Positions 1 to 8,591 of a DNA stretch of 64,000 bases are shown piece by piece. The notes below the pieces were generated by a model. It ran no database searches, was not told the origin of the DNA, and saw only the letters and a list, made by a program, of their open reading frames with translations. Origin of the DNA: Rhizobium sp. P32RR-XVIII (lineage in GTDB: Bacteria > Pseudomonadota > Alphaproteobacteria > Rhizobiales > Rhizobiaceae); assembly GCF_012641395.1 (NCBI RefSeq), contig NZ_JABAIH010000010.1, forward strand, positions 62,001-126,000, read 5' to 3'. Positions within the stretch are counted from its first letter, which is position 1; every line of letters begins with the position of its first letter. Both the position numbers and the translations under genes were made by a program.

Positions 1-533
1 TTCTCGATGAAGGCGCGCTCGAAAACAGGCTTCAGATAACCGAAATTATGCGTCGTTTCGAAAAGCGCGTTGGAGCGAATGAAGTCGGGCAGCGTCAATT
101 CCGGCATGGCCGCCAGAGCGCTTTCGGCAAACATCGTTTCCGGGGGCGAGCCATCGGCGCGGATCACCCGAAGATTATCGACCGCAATCTGTGCACCTGC
201 GTGTTCAGCACGGGCGATCAGTCGCGCAAGTCGGCCCGGCTCGATGGCGTCGTCGGAATCGAGCACGGCAATCCAGCGGCCGCTCGCCGCGGCTAGGGCG
301 GTATTGCGTGCTACGGCCGGCCCACCGTTCTTCTCAAGCGTCAGCAGCCGGACATTTTTATCCGCGTAACCTCGCGCCACCTCGCCGGTTTCATCGGTCG
401 AGCAGTCGTCAGCAACGATGACCTCGACGGTCACGCCGGTCTGCGCCAGCGCACTGTCGATCGCTTTCGAGAGCGTTTCGGCTGCATTGTAGGCAGCCAT
501 GATGAAGCTGATGTCCGGCGGCGCTTTCGTCAT
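1..533 (-). CDS. exoO: ExoO-like succinoglycan glucosyltransferase (partial, 3' end outside window)
   Basis: Family 2 glycosyltransferase with about 177 codons in the window; the gene continues past the left edge. The N-terminus shows the GT-A nucleotide-binding pattern: SFIMAAYNAAETL near residues 9-21, then VIVADDCSTDETG near 38-50, then the metal-binding VLDSDD near residue 93. The ATG at 533 overlaps the exoM stop as ATGA, which fixes the start and shows translational coupling. In Sinorhizobium ExoO adds a beta-1,6-linked glucose to the lipid-linked succinoglycan repeat at the cytoplasmic membrane. The ExoO name rests on its order (after exoL-exoA-exoM in the minus-strand operon) and on general similarity. 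The glycosyltransferase family is certain and the linkage specificity is inferred. Confidence 0.85.
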   Translation of the reverse strand, partial: MTKAPPDISFIMAAYNAAETLSKAIDSALAQTGVTVEVIVADDCSTDETGEVARGYADKNVRLLTLEKNGGPAVARNTALAAASGRWIAVLDSDDAIEPGRLARLIARAEHAGAQIAVDNLRVIRADGSPPETMFAESALAAMPELTLPDFIRSNALFETTHNFGYLKPVFERAFIE

Positions 534-1456
534 GCAGTCCCCTCCGCCGCGCCGTATTGGCGGATCTCGCGCACACCGAGCAGGCCGCTGACGACACCGA
601 GGTGCATCATGCCGCGAAGTGCGTAGCGATAACGCGGGACCGGAACGAGGATGCAGACGAAGGCAACGCCGAGGCAATAACCGGCCTTTGCCGTCGCAAG
701 ACCGATCTGCTTCAGACGATTGAGGCCCTTGTGCTTCTCCTGCAGCAGCCGGCCGTGCGTCTGACCGAAACGGAAGCGGCGCTTCGCAAGCCACGAAAGC
801 TCCGCCCGATTTTCCGGTACCGATTCATAGACGTGCGCTTCGGGGGCATAGGCAATGCGCCCGCCATCCCGGTGCATGTGGCTGAAGAACTCGGTGTCTT
901 CGCCGCCCGTCTTTCCGAGTGCCAGGTTGAAGCGGCGCCCCTTCACATGCGGCGAGCCGAGGCGAAGCAGCACATTGCAGGTGTAGCCGGTGCGGATTTC
1001 GCCGCCGACCCAGACCGGCAGGGTCGAATGAAAATCACCTTCCCGCATCCAGCTTGGCGCCGTCTGGGAGTAGACGCTGCGGACCGGTCCAAGGACGGCG
1101 TCTGCTTCGGTCCTCTCGGCCGCACTCAGCAATTCGATCAGCCAGTTTTCCGAGGCATCCTCGTCGTCGTCGATGAAGGCCAGGAAGTCGCCGGTCGCGT
1201 TTTCGAGACAGGCGTTCCGGGCGATCGAAATGTTTGATGCCGGGCAGTGCACATAGGCGATCACGTGCGGGACCCTTGAGCGAAGAGCGTCGACGCGCTC
1301 TCGTGCGCTCGGCGTCACGTCGTTGTCGGCAACGATGATGCGCAGTTTGACGTTTTCGGGAACCGCAAGACCGGCAAGCGAAAGCAGCGCCTCATCCAAT
1401 GAGGCGCGGCGATAGGTGCAAACGCCGATATCGATCTGCATGCGTTGGTCCTTCAT
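530..1456 (-). CDS. exoM: ExoM-like succinoglycan beta-1,4-glucosyltransferase
   Basis: GT2 glycosyltransferase of 308 aa. IDIGVCTYRR opens the fold, VADND lies at residues 42-46 and the metal-binding FIDDDED at 94-100. The C-terminus has a hydrophobic stretch that may associate with the membrane. In Sinorhizobium ExoM adds the fourth sugar, a beta-1,4 glucose, to the lipid-linked succinoglycan unit. The ATG at 1456 overlaps the exoA stop as ATGA. A second ATG at 1441 follows a good AAGGA ribosome site and would give 303 aa, so either start is possible. The frame stays open further upstream, but only as an antisense-like extension inside exoA. Its own stop overlaps the exoO start. Confidence 0.9.
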   Translation of the reverse strand: MKDQRMQIDIGVCTYRRASLDEALLSLAGLAVPENVKLRIIVADNDVTPSARERVDALRSRVPHVIAYVHCPASNISIARNACLENATGDFLAFIDDDEDASENWLIELLSAAERTEADAVLGPVRSVYSQTAPSWMREGDFHSTLPVWVGGEIRTGYTCNVLLRLGSPHVKGRRFNLALGKTGGEDTEFFSHMHRDGGRIAYAPEAHVYESVPENRAELSWLAKRRFRFGQTHGRLLQEKHKGLNRLKQIGLATAKAGYCLGVAFVCILVPVPRYRYALRGMMHLGVVSGLLGVREIRQYGAAEGTA

Positions 1457-2451
1457 CAGGAAGCCTTGCGGTTGCGGAAGCTCAGGAGCTCCATCCAAAA
1501 ACCTGCCGACCAGGCGAAATGCATCACCATGGCCGAGAGTGCGGCAAGCGGGCCGTATGGGTTGCGCTGGCCGACGGCCATCCAGAAGCCGTAGCCGACG
1601 CAGGCGACCGCCCAGAGGCTGAATGGTATAACGGCGATCCAATTCAGCACGGCCAGGAACGCACCGATAAACAGCGGCACCACCGCAAGCGGCAACATCT
1701 GACGAAGCTTCGGCATGCTGCCATGCTTGAGGATGTTCTTCGCGCGGCCCCGACCATAGCCAAGATATTGGCGGAAAAGCGTCCGGACCGTTGATCTTGG
1801 GTAATAGATCATCCGCGTCTTGTCGGTCATCCAGATACCGAACCCGGCCTTTTTCAGGCGGTAATCCAGTTCCGCGTCCTCATTATGGCTAAATGTCTCA
1901 TCGTATCCGCCGACGGACTCGAAGGCTGCGATGCGTATCAGCGCATGGTGGCCGTGATCGGCCCAATGGCCCTTGGCACCCTCGCGGTGCTTGGAGCCGC
2001 CATTGCCGAGCTTGGAGTTCTGCGCGAAAGCCGTTGCCTTCTGGAAAATGCCGTGTCCAATCGTCTCCATCGCGACGACGACCGAATCCGCCTGGACCAG
2101 CTCGGCTTCTTCGACAAGCCGCTGGCAATAATCCGCCGGATAGTCGCCGTGGGCGTCGATCCGGATCAGGTATTCGTAGTCGCGTCCAAAGGTTTTGACC
2201 GCCAGGTTGACGGCCGCGCTTTGAATCCGGCGCGGGTTGTCGAGAAGAATGACCCGGGGGTCGGCTTCGCTGATCCGCGCGACGATGTCACGGGTGCCGT
2301 CGGTGCTGCCGCCGTCGGCGACGACGATGCGGGCATTCAATTGATCGAGGGCGGGACCCAGTCTCTCGATCAGGGGGCCGATGTGCTTTTCTTCATTCAG
2401 GCAGGGGATGACGATAAGGCTGGCGACGCTGGAACAAACATCAGTCTTCAT
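1456..2451 (-). CDS. exoA: ExoA-like beta-1,3-glucosyltransferase (internal start inside the exoL-exoA frame)
   Basis: From the ATG at 2451 this gives 331 aa, close to the roughly 330 aa I recall for Sinorhizobium ExoA. An AAGAGGG sequence about 10 nt upstream could serve as ribosome site. The GT2 fold shows VIPCLNEE near residues 14-21 and VADGGSTDGT near 44-53. A hydrophobic C-terminal third from about residue 245 looks membrane-embedded. ExoA adds the first glucose (beta-1,3) onto the galactosyl lipid made by ExoY. The reading frame is continuous with exoL upstream, so the protein may be made alone, as part of a fusion, or both. The stop overlaps the exoM start as ATGA. Confidence 0.85.
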   Translation of the reverse strand: MKTDVCSSVASLIVIPCLNEEKHIGPLIERLGPALDQLNARIVVADGGSTDGTRDIVARISEADPRVILLDNPRRIQSAAVNLAVKTFGRDYEYLIRIDAHGDYPADYCQRLVEEAELVQADSVVVAMETIGHGIFQKATAFAQNSKLGNGGSKHREGAKGHWADHGHHALIRIAAFESVGGYDETFSHNEDAELDYRLKKAGFGIWMTDKTRMIYYPRSTVRTLFRQYLGYGRGRAKNILKHGSMPKLRQMLPLAVVPLFIGAFLAVLNWIAVIPFSLWAVACVGYGFWMAVGQRNPYGPLAALSAMVMHFAWSAGFWMELLSFRNRKAS

Positions 2452-3651
2452 TGCAGTCAAACCCTCTTGAGCTGCGGTTGCGGGAACAAAGGAAGCGGCG
2501 GACGCCTCCGCGGCGGAGGATACAAGGCGGGACAAGTTGTCGACCAAGGCGCGGCAATCGCTGCGGTCAGCAAACCAGCTTCTGCGATCCTCGGCTGCGA
2601 CGGCCGCCGCAAGGGCGCCGTAACGTTCGCCGGTGAGGCCGTCGAAGAGCGCCTCGAGGCTTTCAGGAGAGGCGTCGTGCAGCGTCAGGCCAATGTCCTT
2701 GGCGGAGAGGAAGCGGGCTGTTTCGGTGCCTGCAAGCGTGATCGGCACGCTCCCGTAGAGGCAGCCTTCGTAGAGCCGGTTGGGAAGCAGCCAGCTGGAA
2801 TTGAGGCCTTCTTCGAAGAAGTCGATGGCCCAGGAGAAGTGGACATCGCCGTAGATCGCTGAGAGATCTTCCGGGTTCTTGTACGGCCCCTCGAAGCTCA
2901 GGTAGGGCTCGTTGGCGACAAAGGTGTCGAAATCCTCGAACTCGGAATAGGCGGGCCGGCCGCGCAGCACGATGTTGACGCGACCATCCATGCAGCGGGA
3001 GAAATCGGCAAGCAGTTTTAGCGACTTGCGGCAACGGAGCGCCCCGAACCAACCGATCTTCCAGGGCTCGCCGTCCTGCGGCGGCAAGCGGAACGGCTTG
3101 GCTTCCGGCATGCCGTCCAGCGCGAGCACCTTGTTTTCGACAAGCATGATCGGCGCCTTGAGAGCAGAGCGCGGAACGAAGTAGTTGGCGATAAACGCCG
3201 GCGAACTGGTCAGGATCAGTTTGGCGTCGCGTCCGAAATGGGCTTCCGCACGGCGGATGGCCTTGCCGGCTGCACCGTCGCTCACGAGAAGGCGATGGAT
3301 GTCGAGGCATTCGTAAACGACGGGCACGCCGCCGAAGAGCCGGCTTGCGCGGTCAGCGACGGCGAGCGATTCCAGATTGCGCCCGATAATCACGTCAGGG
3401 CGCTCGACGCCCTTGAGCAGGCGGCGGAGTCCGGCAACAGCCTTTGCGACGGCGGCCATGCGCTGGCCGAATCTGCCGTCAGCGGTCCGCCCCAGCTCGA
3501 TCGGCGTAAGGCCATCGACGGCGGCGAGCGCATTCTCGCCGCGCCGGAAGCCGGCCAGCGTCACCGACGCGCCGCCCTCCCTCAGCATCAGCACGCGGCG
3601 GCGCACAGCCGGATCGGCAAGGTCGTGCGCCAGGTAGAGGACTTTTAGCAT
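1456..3651 (-). CDS. exoL: ExoL-ExoA continuous reading frame (two glycosyltransferases in one ORF)
   Basis: One frame of 731 codons encodes two proteins that are normally separate. The start ATG at 3651 follows AGGAG at good spacing. Residues 1-400 match ExoL, the transferase that adds the third sugar (beta-1,4 glucose). They open with MLKVLYLAHDLADPAVRRR and include a GT-B-like region with NSSWLLPNRLYEGCLYGSVP. After an Ala/Ser-rich stretch near residues 378-397 the frame runs without a stop into the complete ExoA sequence. A TGA lies just before the ExoA ATG, but in another frame, which suggests exoL ended there in an ancestor. The product could be a real fusion, or ExoA may also start independently at 2451. 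A sequencing indel cannot be excluded. Upstream is exoK, 80 bp away. Confidence 0.85.
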   Translation of the reverse strand: MLKVLYLAHDLADPAVRRRVLMLREGGASVTLAGFRRGENALAAVDGLTPIELGRTADGRFGQRMAAVAKAVAGLRRLLKGVERPDVIIGRNLESLAVADRASRLFGGVPVVYECLDIHRLLVSDGAAGKAIRRAEAHFGRDAKLILTSSPAFIANYFVPRSALKAPIMLVENKVLALDGMPEAKPFRLPPQDGEPWKIGWFGALRCRKSLKLLADFSRCMDGRVNIVLRGRPAYSEFEDFDTFVANEPYLSFEGPYKNPEDLSAIYGDVHFSWAIDFFEEGLNSSWLLPNRLYEGCLYGSVPITLAGTETARFLSAKDIGLTLHDASPESLEALFDGLTGERYGALAAAVAAEDRRSWFADRSDCRALVDNLSRLVSSAAEASAASFVPATAAQEGLTAMKTDVCSSVASLIVIPCLNEEKHIGPLIERLGPALDQLNARIVVADGGSTDGTRDIVARISEADPRVILLDNPRRIQSAAVNLAVKTFGRDYEYLIRIDAHGDYPADYCQRLVEEAELVQADSVVVAMETIGHGIFQKATAFAQNSKLGNGGSKHREGAKGHWADHGHHALIRIAAFESVGGYDETFSHNEDAELDYRLKKAGFGIWMTDKTRMIYYPRSTVRTLFRQYLGYGRGRAKNILKHGSMPKLRQMLPLAVVPLFIGAFLAVLNWIAVIPFSLWAVACVGYGFWMAVGQRNPYGPLAALSAMVMHFAWSAGFWMELLSFRNRKAS

Positions 3652-3731
3652 CAATACTCCTTTGCGTAGACCGGAATTCACCGGAGTCCGTTCGGTTGGT
3701 GCTGTGCAGTGTCTTGGCAGGTTCTGCACGC

Positions 3732-4523
3732 TCAGTTGAGCGTGCAGGCGATCGAACCCTGGAACTGGCATTTATCGCCGGGCGCCGTGTAGGCGAACCG
3801 GTCGATTTCCATCGTCGTGGGTTGTGTGTAGGCAAACTTGCCCATCCAGTTCGCAAGCGTGTCCGATCCCCAGAGGCTGAAGAAAATCTTCTGCGGGCTC
3901 TGAGGGATCTTGGATGGATCGGTGACCTCCTGAACGAGTTTACCGTTCAGGTAATAGCGAAGCCGGGCCGGCTCCCAGACAAAGGCATAGTCGTTGAAAC
4001 CCTGGTCGGCAGCCTGGCCGACGGGCACGAGCTTTTCGTTGCCGCCCTTCGCCTTGATGTACTGATTCAGCTGAACGGTCGACGTGTCCTTGCCAAGCAC
4101 TTCGAAATCGATTTCATCGTGCTGCTGTTTGTCGGCCGGGCCGATATAGGTGAAGAAGGCGGAGTTCAGGCCCGGGCCGGTTGCCGCCTTGATCCGCGCT
4201 TCATAGGTGCCGTAGCTGAAGCGCTTCTTCGTCTGGATCTCGCCGCAGAGATAATTCCGGTCCTTGGACTTACCCTCCGTGAAGCCCAGGCCCAGCATGC
4301 CGCCCTCGGCCTTCACCTCGTTCTTCGACCAGGTGCAATTCTGGTGAGCGCCATTGTTCCAGCCGTCGGATACGAACCAGACGCTGCGATCGATCTTGTC
4401 GAAATCGTCGACGAAGGATTTGCCCGTCGCCTGCTGGGCATGGGCGGGAAGGGCGCCCAGGAACAGGGCGCCGATTGTCAAGCTTTGGCAAAGCAGTCGC
4501 GCATGGGCGATTTTAGCCGTCAT
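3732..4523 (-). CDS. exoK: ExoK-like secreted endo-beta-glycanase (GH16)
   Basis: 263 aa glycoside hydrolase family 16 enzyme. A signal peptide covers about residues 1-28 (positively charged start, hydrophobic core, AHA before the cleavage site). The GH16 catalytic signature DEIDFE is intact, with Glu137, Asp139 and Glu141. ExoK in Sinorhizobium cleaves nascent succinoglycan and yields the low-molecular-weight polymer. Here it would act in the periplasm or outside the cell. The start ATG at 4523 follows AGGTG and lies 4 bp after the exoH stop, so it is in the same operon. exoL follows after 80 bp. Confidence 0.92.
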   Translation of the reverse strand: MTAKIAHARLLCQSLTIGALFLGALPAHAQQATGKSFVDDFDKIDRSVWFVSDGWNNGAHQNCTWSKNEVKAEGGMLGLGFTEGKSKDRNYLCGEIQTKKRFSYGTYEARIKAATGPGLNSAFFTYIGPADKQQHDEIDFEVLGKDTSTVQLNQYIKAKGGNEKLVPVGQAADQGFNDYAFVWEPARLRYYLNGKLVQEVTDPSKIPQSPQKIFFSLWGSDTLANWMGKFAYTQPTTMEIDRFAYTAPGDKCQFQGSIACTLN

Positions 4524-4526
4524 GTG

Positions 4527-5657
4527 TCACCTTTGCTGTGGAATGAATTCTGCCGGGATTTCCCGGCGCGAAGCGGGCGAAGACCCTTTCTTCGACCGGC
4601 CACCGGTCAGTACGGCGTAGAGACGCGGAGCGGTGTTGCGGACGAGGTTGTTGGAAACCGCAAGCACCGGGAAGAGAACCAGTAGCGAGCCGCAGAAGAA
4701 GAGCGGATAGAAATCGATCCCCATCTTTCCCCAGACCATCCAAAGAAAGACGAGCAGCGGATAATGGGCGCAGAATATCCAGAAGCTCAGGCTCCCGGTT
4801 TTCGAAAGACGCTGGCCCAGACGGGTTTTGATGAGCAGGGCAGACAACATCCAGAAACCCGCAGCTCCGCCGATCGCCAGGGCGTTGCGGGAAAGTTCGA
4901 CCCACGAGGGCATCAATGGACCGGTCGTGTAGATCGCGGTCGCAAGTAGCGCCGAGGCGATAAAGAGAGCCGCGACACCGAGCGGGGCGAAGCGATCAAG
5001 CGCCTTGATGTCGAGCTTGTAGAGGCTTGCATAGATGCCGAACGTGAAGCTGAAGAGGATCGAGCGCTTGATCACGATGTAGAGCGACAATTCCGGAATG
5101 AGCGCAAGAAGCAGCAGCGCCGACAGCGTCAGCAGCGGAACGCGACGGATGAGCCAGGCAAGCAGCGGCGAAAGCAGGATGCAGACGAAGAGGTCGCGCA
5201 GGAAATAGAGCGGGATGTTTGCCGGGAAATCCTCGAGCGCGAACAGCTGGCTGAGAAGCCCACGGACCGATGCTGTCCAAGGACTGATGACGTAGCCATC
5301 GCCGATGCCGATGCTCAGCATTGCCAGCACGGCGATGAAGAATGCCGTATTCCAGAGGAGAAATGGCAGGAAAACGGTTTGCGCCTTCGTCCGCACGGTC
5401 TTCAAGTAGTCGAACCCCTCCATGCCGCCACGAAACAGCAGATAGCCGGAAATGGCGCTGAGGCAGGGAACCCCAACACGGAAGAGCGCTTCGCTCAGGA
5501 ACACCCGCAGCCAGTCGAAGAAACCGTAGTTTCCGTTGAACGGCGTGTTGGCAGGATCGAACGGTATATGGACGAACACGATGCCCGAAATGAGCACGAT
5601 GCGCATCAGGTTGATCCGAGAGGATACGTTTGTGTCTACGTTCACGTTATCAGTCAC
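4527..5657 (-). CDS. exoH: ExoH-like succinoglycan succinyltransferase (membrane acyltransferase)
   Basis: 376 aa acyltransferase-3 family membrane protein with about ten hydrophobic segments. The first segment carries ISGIVFVHIPFD; the IVFVH histidine is typical of the family. ExoH transfers succinyl groups to the side chain of the succinoglycan unit at the inner membrane. It is the first gene of the minus-strand operon exoH-exoK-exoL-exoA-exoM-exoO. The chosen start is a GTG at 5657. A downstream ATG (codon 18) sits just before the first membrane segment and is the main alternative. The upstream 519 bp are shared with divergent exoW. Confidence 0.88.
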   Translation of the reverse strand: MTDNVNVDTNVSSRINLMRIVLISGIVFVHIPFDPANTPFNGNYGFFDWLRVFLSEALFRVGVPCLSAISGYLLFRGGMEGFDYLKTVRTKAQTVFLPFLLWNTAFFIAVLAMLSIGIGDGYVISPWTASVRGLLSQLFALEDFPANIPLYFLRDLFVCILLSPLLAWLIRRVPLLTLSALLLLALIPELSLYIVIKRSILFSFTFGIYASLYKLDIKALDRFAPLGVAALFIASALLATAIYTTGPLMPSWVELSRNALAIGGAAGFWMLSALLIKTRLGQRLSKTGSLSFWIFCAHYPLLVFLWMVWGKMGIDFYPLFFCGSLLVLFPVLAVSNNLVRNTAPRLYAVLTGGRSKKGSSPASRREIPAEFIPQQR

Positions 5658-6176
5658 CCCTATTCGGCCGCACCTCCCCTTACGGCCGTTTCAACGAGAC
5701 AGACTCCAGCCCGCGATCCAAAAGCTAGAGTGTTTTCACGGAAGAAAATATGGCGCTGCAGCAAAAATGATCGGGTGTCCCGTCTTGACACAGCCGGGGA
5801 ACCTCCGCATCGGCAGCCGGTTTTGTCGCGCACCGACTTAGAGAAGCGGCTGAACGCCCCATACGGCAATGTATTTCGGAATATGATAATAAAGCAGGAT
5901 TGGGCCGGGCCGGGAGCACGCGTGCTAGAAAAGTTTTTCATTCTTGGTGAAAGATGTCGACGGTTTCCAAGGCCATGCAGTCCCGAATTGCGGCGAGAAT
6001 GTGATTTTTGGTATCCTTGGTGCGCCTTTTCAGCACATGCCTCTCTCGAGGCCAAACTATTGGGCTTTGACAAATTTCGGCCGGAATGACCTTCATCATT
6101 TCGCACTGCAGCAACTTGTTCGGTGTAGCTCTCGGGTCTATGTGCTTGATCACCGGACGGTCCTTCAGGAGAAAGA
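5658..6176. promoter_or_regulatory. Divergent intergenic region exoH / exoW
   Basis: 519 bp without a convincing gene, more AT-rich than its surroundings. It must hold the promoters for the exoH operon (-) and exoW (+). Short open frames on both strands here resemble no family I know and lack good ribosome sites. In relatives exoT (and nearby exoV) would be expected close to this point, so the gap may mark a deletion, but I see no recognisable remnant. Confidence 0.4.
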
Positions 6177-7136
6177 ATGGCGACCTTCACGATCATCATC
6201 CCCTTCTATCAGCGCGAAGACGGCATCCTTCGCCGCGCACTGGCTTCGGTCTTTGCGCAGAGCTTTCAGGACTTCGATGTGATCGTTGTCGATGACCAGT
6301 CACCCTATGCGGCCGAAGACGAATTGAAGCCGCTCACCCAAGACCAGCGGGAGCGGATTACGATCGTCAAGCAGCCGAATGCAGGCCCCGGCGGAGCGCG
6401 CAATACCGGCCTGGACAACGTTCCGGCCGCTACGCGCTTCGCAGCCTTTCTGGATTCCGATGATCTCTGGACGCCGGCGCATCTGCAAAATGCCCATGAT
6501 GCGCTGCAGAAGTTCGATGCAGACTGTTACTGGGCGTCAATCCACGGCGGCGAAGAGTTCGACTACCATTTCGGGATCGCCGATCTGGAGAGGAGCGAAA
6601 AGGCGTCGCGCCTTTCCGACCATCCGCTGCTGCTCGAGATTCCGGACCTTGCAGGCGTGATGCTGAAGAACTGGGCTTTCCTGCACATGTCGTGCATGGT
6701 CATCGGCCGGCCGCTGATCGAGAAGGTTCGCTTCGACGCGGCACTTCGGCTCGCGGCGGAAGATGTTCTGTTTTTCTGCGATTGCATGCTCGCGGCGCGG
6801 CGGATCGTTCTCTGCGGGGAGGCGGGTGCGCTGCGCGGAGAAGGAATCAATATTTTCCACGGCGTCGACAACGCCTCGCCGGAGTTCCTCAAGCAGCAGT
6901 TCATAACCTGGATGGCGCTCGACCGGCTGGAAAGCCGTTTCTCCAAGCGTCCGCAGGAAATCGAAACGATCAAGGCCTACAAGAGCCGGGCACGGAAACA
7001 GGCGCTCTGGAGCCAGGCCGGCCTTGTGCGCAGGCGACGGATGCCGGACTTGCGGCTGCTGGCACGCTGGGCCTGGCGCGATCCGGCCTTGCTCACGAGC
7101 GTGCTTCAGCTCGCCGGCGGAAAACCTTCGAAATAG
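6177..7136 (+). CDS. exoW: ExoW-like succinoglycan beta-1,3-glucosyltransferase
   Basis: GT2 glycosyltransferase of 319 aa, the length I recall for Sinorhizobium ExoW. FTIIIPFYQREDGIL opens the fold near residues 4-18, VVDDQSP lies near 38-44, GPGGARNTGL near 70-79, and the metal site FLDSDDLW near 90-97. ExoW adds the seventh sugar (beta-1,3 glucose) to the lipid-linked octasaccharide. The start ATG follows AGGAGAAAG directly. The gene stands alone on the plus strand, divergent from exoH and convergent with exoU, whose stop lies 7 bp beyond. Confidence 0.88.
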   Translation: MATFTIIIPFYQREDGILRRALASVFAQSFQDFDVIVVDDQSPYAAEDELKPLTQDQRERITIVKQPNAGPGGARNTGLDNVPAATRFAAFLDSDDLWTPAHLQNAHDALQKFDADCYWASIHGGEEFDYHFGIADLERSEKASRLSDHPLLLEIPDLAGVMLKNWAFLHMSCMVIGRPLIEKVRFDAALRLAAEDVLFFCDCMLAARRIVLCGEAGALRGEGINIFHGVDNASPEFLKQQFITWMALDRLESRFSKRPQEIETIKAYKSRARKQALWSQAGLVRRRRMPDLRLLARWAWRDPALLTSVLQLAGGKPSK

Positions 7137-7142
7137 GCAGGC

Positions 7143-8153
7143 TTACTCCGCAGGCGACGGCAAAAGATATCTGAGCCCACCGGCTCCCTTGGTCGCGATG
7201 TCGACGCCGCCGGGGCTGCGGAAGCGTTCCGTCTTGTCCATGAAGATGCCCCCGGCAATCGCCGGGATGGCCAGGGGGTGGGTCAGGGCGTAGCCAAGGG
7301 CCGCACCGGCCCCGGACTGCTTCTTCACATCGAGGAAGTGCCGAAGCTCGTATTTGCCGCGAACGTGGCTCTCGTGCCGGCGCACGGCTGCGGCGGCTTC
7401 TGAGGACAGCTTGCAATTGGCCAGGATCGCCTGGTCCGCTTCATAGAGCCTGCGGATATCTTCCGTCCGGTGGCTTCCGCTCAAGGAGTTGCCGCGCACG
7501 ACGGCGCCATACCCGCAGCTATGGATCACCTTGTAGCGTGCGCCGTTAGCCAGCGCGCGGACGTAGAGATCGTAGTCCTCGCCGAGGCGCATCTCCTCGC
7601 GATAGCGCAGCTTGTAAGCATCAAGAAACGCACGCCGCATGACCGGCTTCAGGAAGCCGATTTCACCGCGCCGGACGCCGCGCTTCGAAATATTGCCCTC
7701 GACAAAGCTCACCAAGTCAAGAAACAGCGGACGATCAGGGAAATGGTCGAGTTGCTGCGGGGCGCGCGTGACGGTCTCGGCTTCCACGAAGGCGATGTTA
7801 TCGGCCACCAGATCCCAATCGTCTTCCGCAAGCATCCGGCTGAAGCGGCCTTCGAAGAAGAAGTCGTCGGCATCGAGAATGCTGATCAGCGGCGCGGAGG
7901 AGACCTCAATCGCATGGTTGCGGGCGGCGGACGGACCCCTGTTCTTCTCGAAGGAGACGACATTCAAGCGATTGCTGCCGTCATCGGCAGCCCTGGCGAC
8001 ATCGGCCGTTCCATCGGTGGATCCGTCGTCGATCACGACGACTTCGGCCACTTGCTTTTCCCGCAAGGCCGAAGCGATCGCCATACCGATCGTATCGGCC
8101 GCGTTCTTGGCGGCAATGATTACGCATATGCTTGCCGTAGCCGTCTCAACCAC
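7143..8153 (-). CDS. exoU: ExoU-like succinoglycan beta-1,6-glucosyltransferase
   Basis: GT2 glycosyltransferase of 336 aa. SICVIIAAKNAADT starts the fold, VVIDDGSTDGT and the metal site ILDADDFFF follow, with GPSAARNHAI between them. ExoU adds the sixth sugar to the succinoglycan unit. The GTG at 8153 is chosen because GGAGG sits 7 nt upstream. The longer frame up to 8213 has no ribosome site and adds 20 residues unlike the family. exoX lies 115 bp upstream on the same strand, so the two may be co-transcribed. Confidence 0.87.
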   Translation of the reverse strand: MVETATASICVIIAAKNAADTIGMAIASALREKQVAEVVVIDDGSTDGTADVARAADDGSNRLNVVSFEKNRGPSAARNHAIEVSSAPLISILDADDFFFEGRFSRMLAEDDWDLVADNIAFVEAETVTRAPQQLDHFPDRPLFLDLVSFVEGNISKRGVRRGEIGFLKPVMRRAFLDAYKLRYREEMRLGEDYDLYVRALANGARYKVIHSCGYGAVVRGNSLSGSHRTEDIRRLYEADQAILANCKLSSEAAAAVRRHESHVRGKYELRHFLDVKKQSGAGAALGYALTHPLAIPAIAGGIFMDKTERFRSPGGVDIATKGAGGLRYLLPSPAE

Positions 8154-8267
8154 GTCGTACCCTCCGTTGTTTCGCGCAACAGTTAGGACGTCGCCGCTTC
8201 GACGGCAATGCAAAAGACCTTCAAAAGATATTACGGAGCCCGGGCGTCACGTGCCGGAAGCGTGCTT

Positions 8268-8546
8268 TCAACGGTTGAAAGGCTCGGAACTTTTGAACGG
8301 TGTAACGACAAGCGTTTCCTTGTCGTCGCGAGCCGGCGACATCACTGCAGTCCCCTTGGCGTTACGCGCCTTGCTTTCTTTCCAGACGAGGAAAAGCACG
8401 CCGCCAAAGTAGCCGATCTGCAAAAGTACCGCGCTGATTGCTGTGTCGATCAGCGTATCGACGAGAGAACCGTTTAGGTAATAGGTCGCAATCGCAAAGA
8501 CCGCCAAAGCGCCGAGCATGCTGACGAAAACACGAGGTGCGTACAT
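8268..8546 (-). CDS. exoX: ExoX-like small membrane inhibitor of exopolysaccharide synthesis
   Basis: 92 aa protein with two predicted membrane helices: about residues 5-24 (FVSMLGALAVFAIATYYLNG) and 30-54. The tail is short, basic and polar. YAPRVFVSMLGAL and the GYFGGVLFLVWKE region match ExoX/PsiA-type proteins of Sinorhizobium and Rhizobium. These lower EPS output after transcription, and the ratio of exoX to exoY sets polymer amount. The ATG at 8546 follows GGGGAGG at 7-nt spacing. The frame extends upstream to a TTG without support. A palindrome lies 26 bp before the start. Confidence 0.87.
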   Translation of the reverse strand: MYAPRVFVSMLGALAVFAIATYYLNGSLVDTLIDTAISAVLLQIGYFGGVLFLVWKESKARNAKGTAVMSPARDDKETLVVTPFKSSEPFNR

Positions 8547-8571
8547 AATCCTGCCTCCCCTAAGGAGGTCG

Positions 8572-8591
8572 TTCAATGAACATTCATTGAA
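8572..8591. promoter_or_regulatory. Perfect 8-bp inverted repeat upstream of exoX
   Basis: TTCAATGA and its complement TCATTGAA are separated by ACAT. The repeat lies 26 bp upstream of the exoX start codon, so it could be an operator or the 5' leader of the exoX mRNA. The ten bases TTCAATGAAC also occur at 43148-43157, next to another inverted repeat. Confidence 0.45.

Noticed and set aside
5938..6153. A 71-codon minus-strand frame in the exoH/exoW gap
   Set aside because: No clear ribosome site, no known family, and overlapping open frames on the other strand. Not enough to call a gene.
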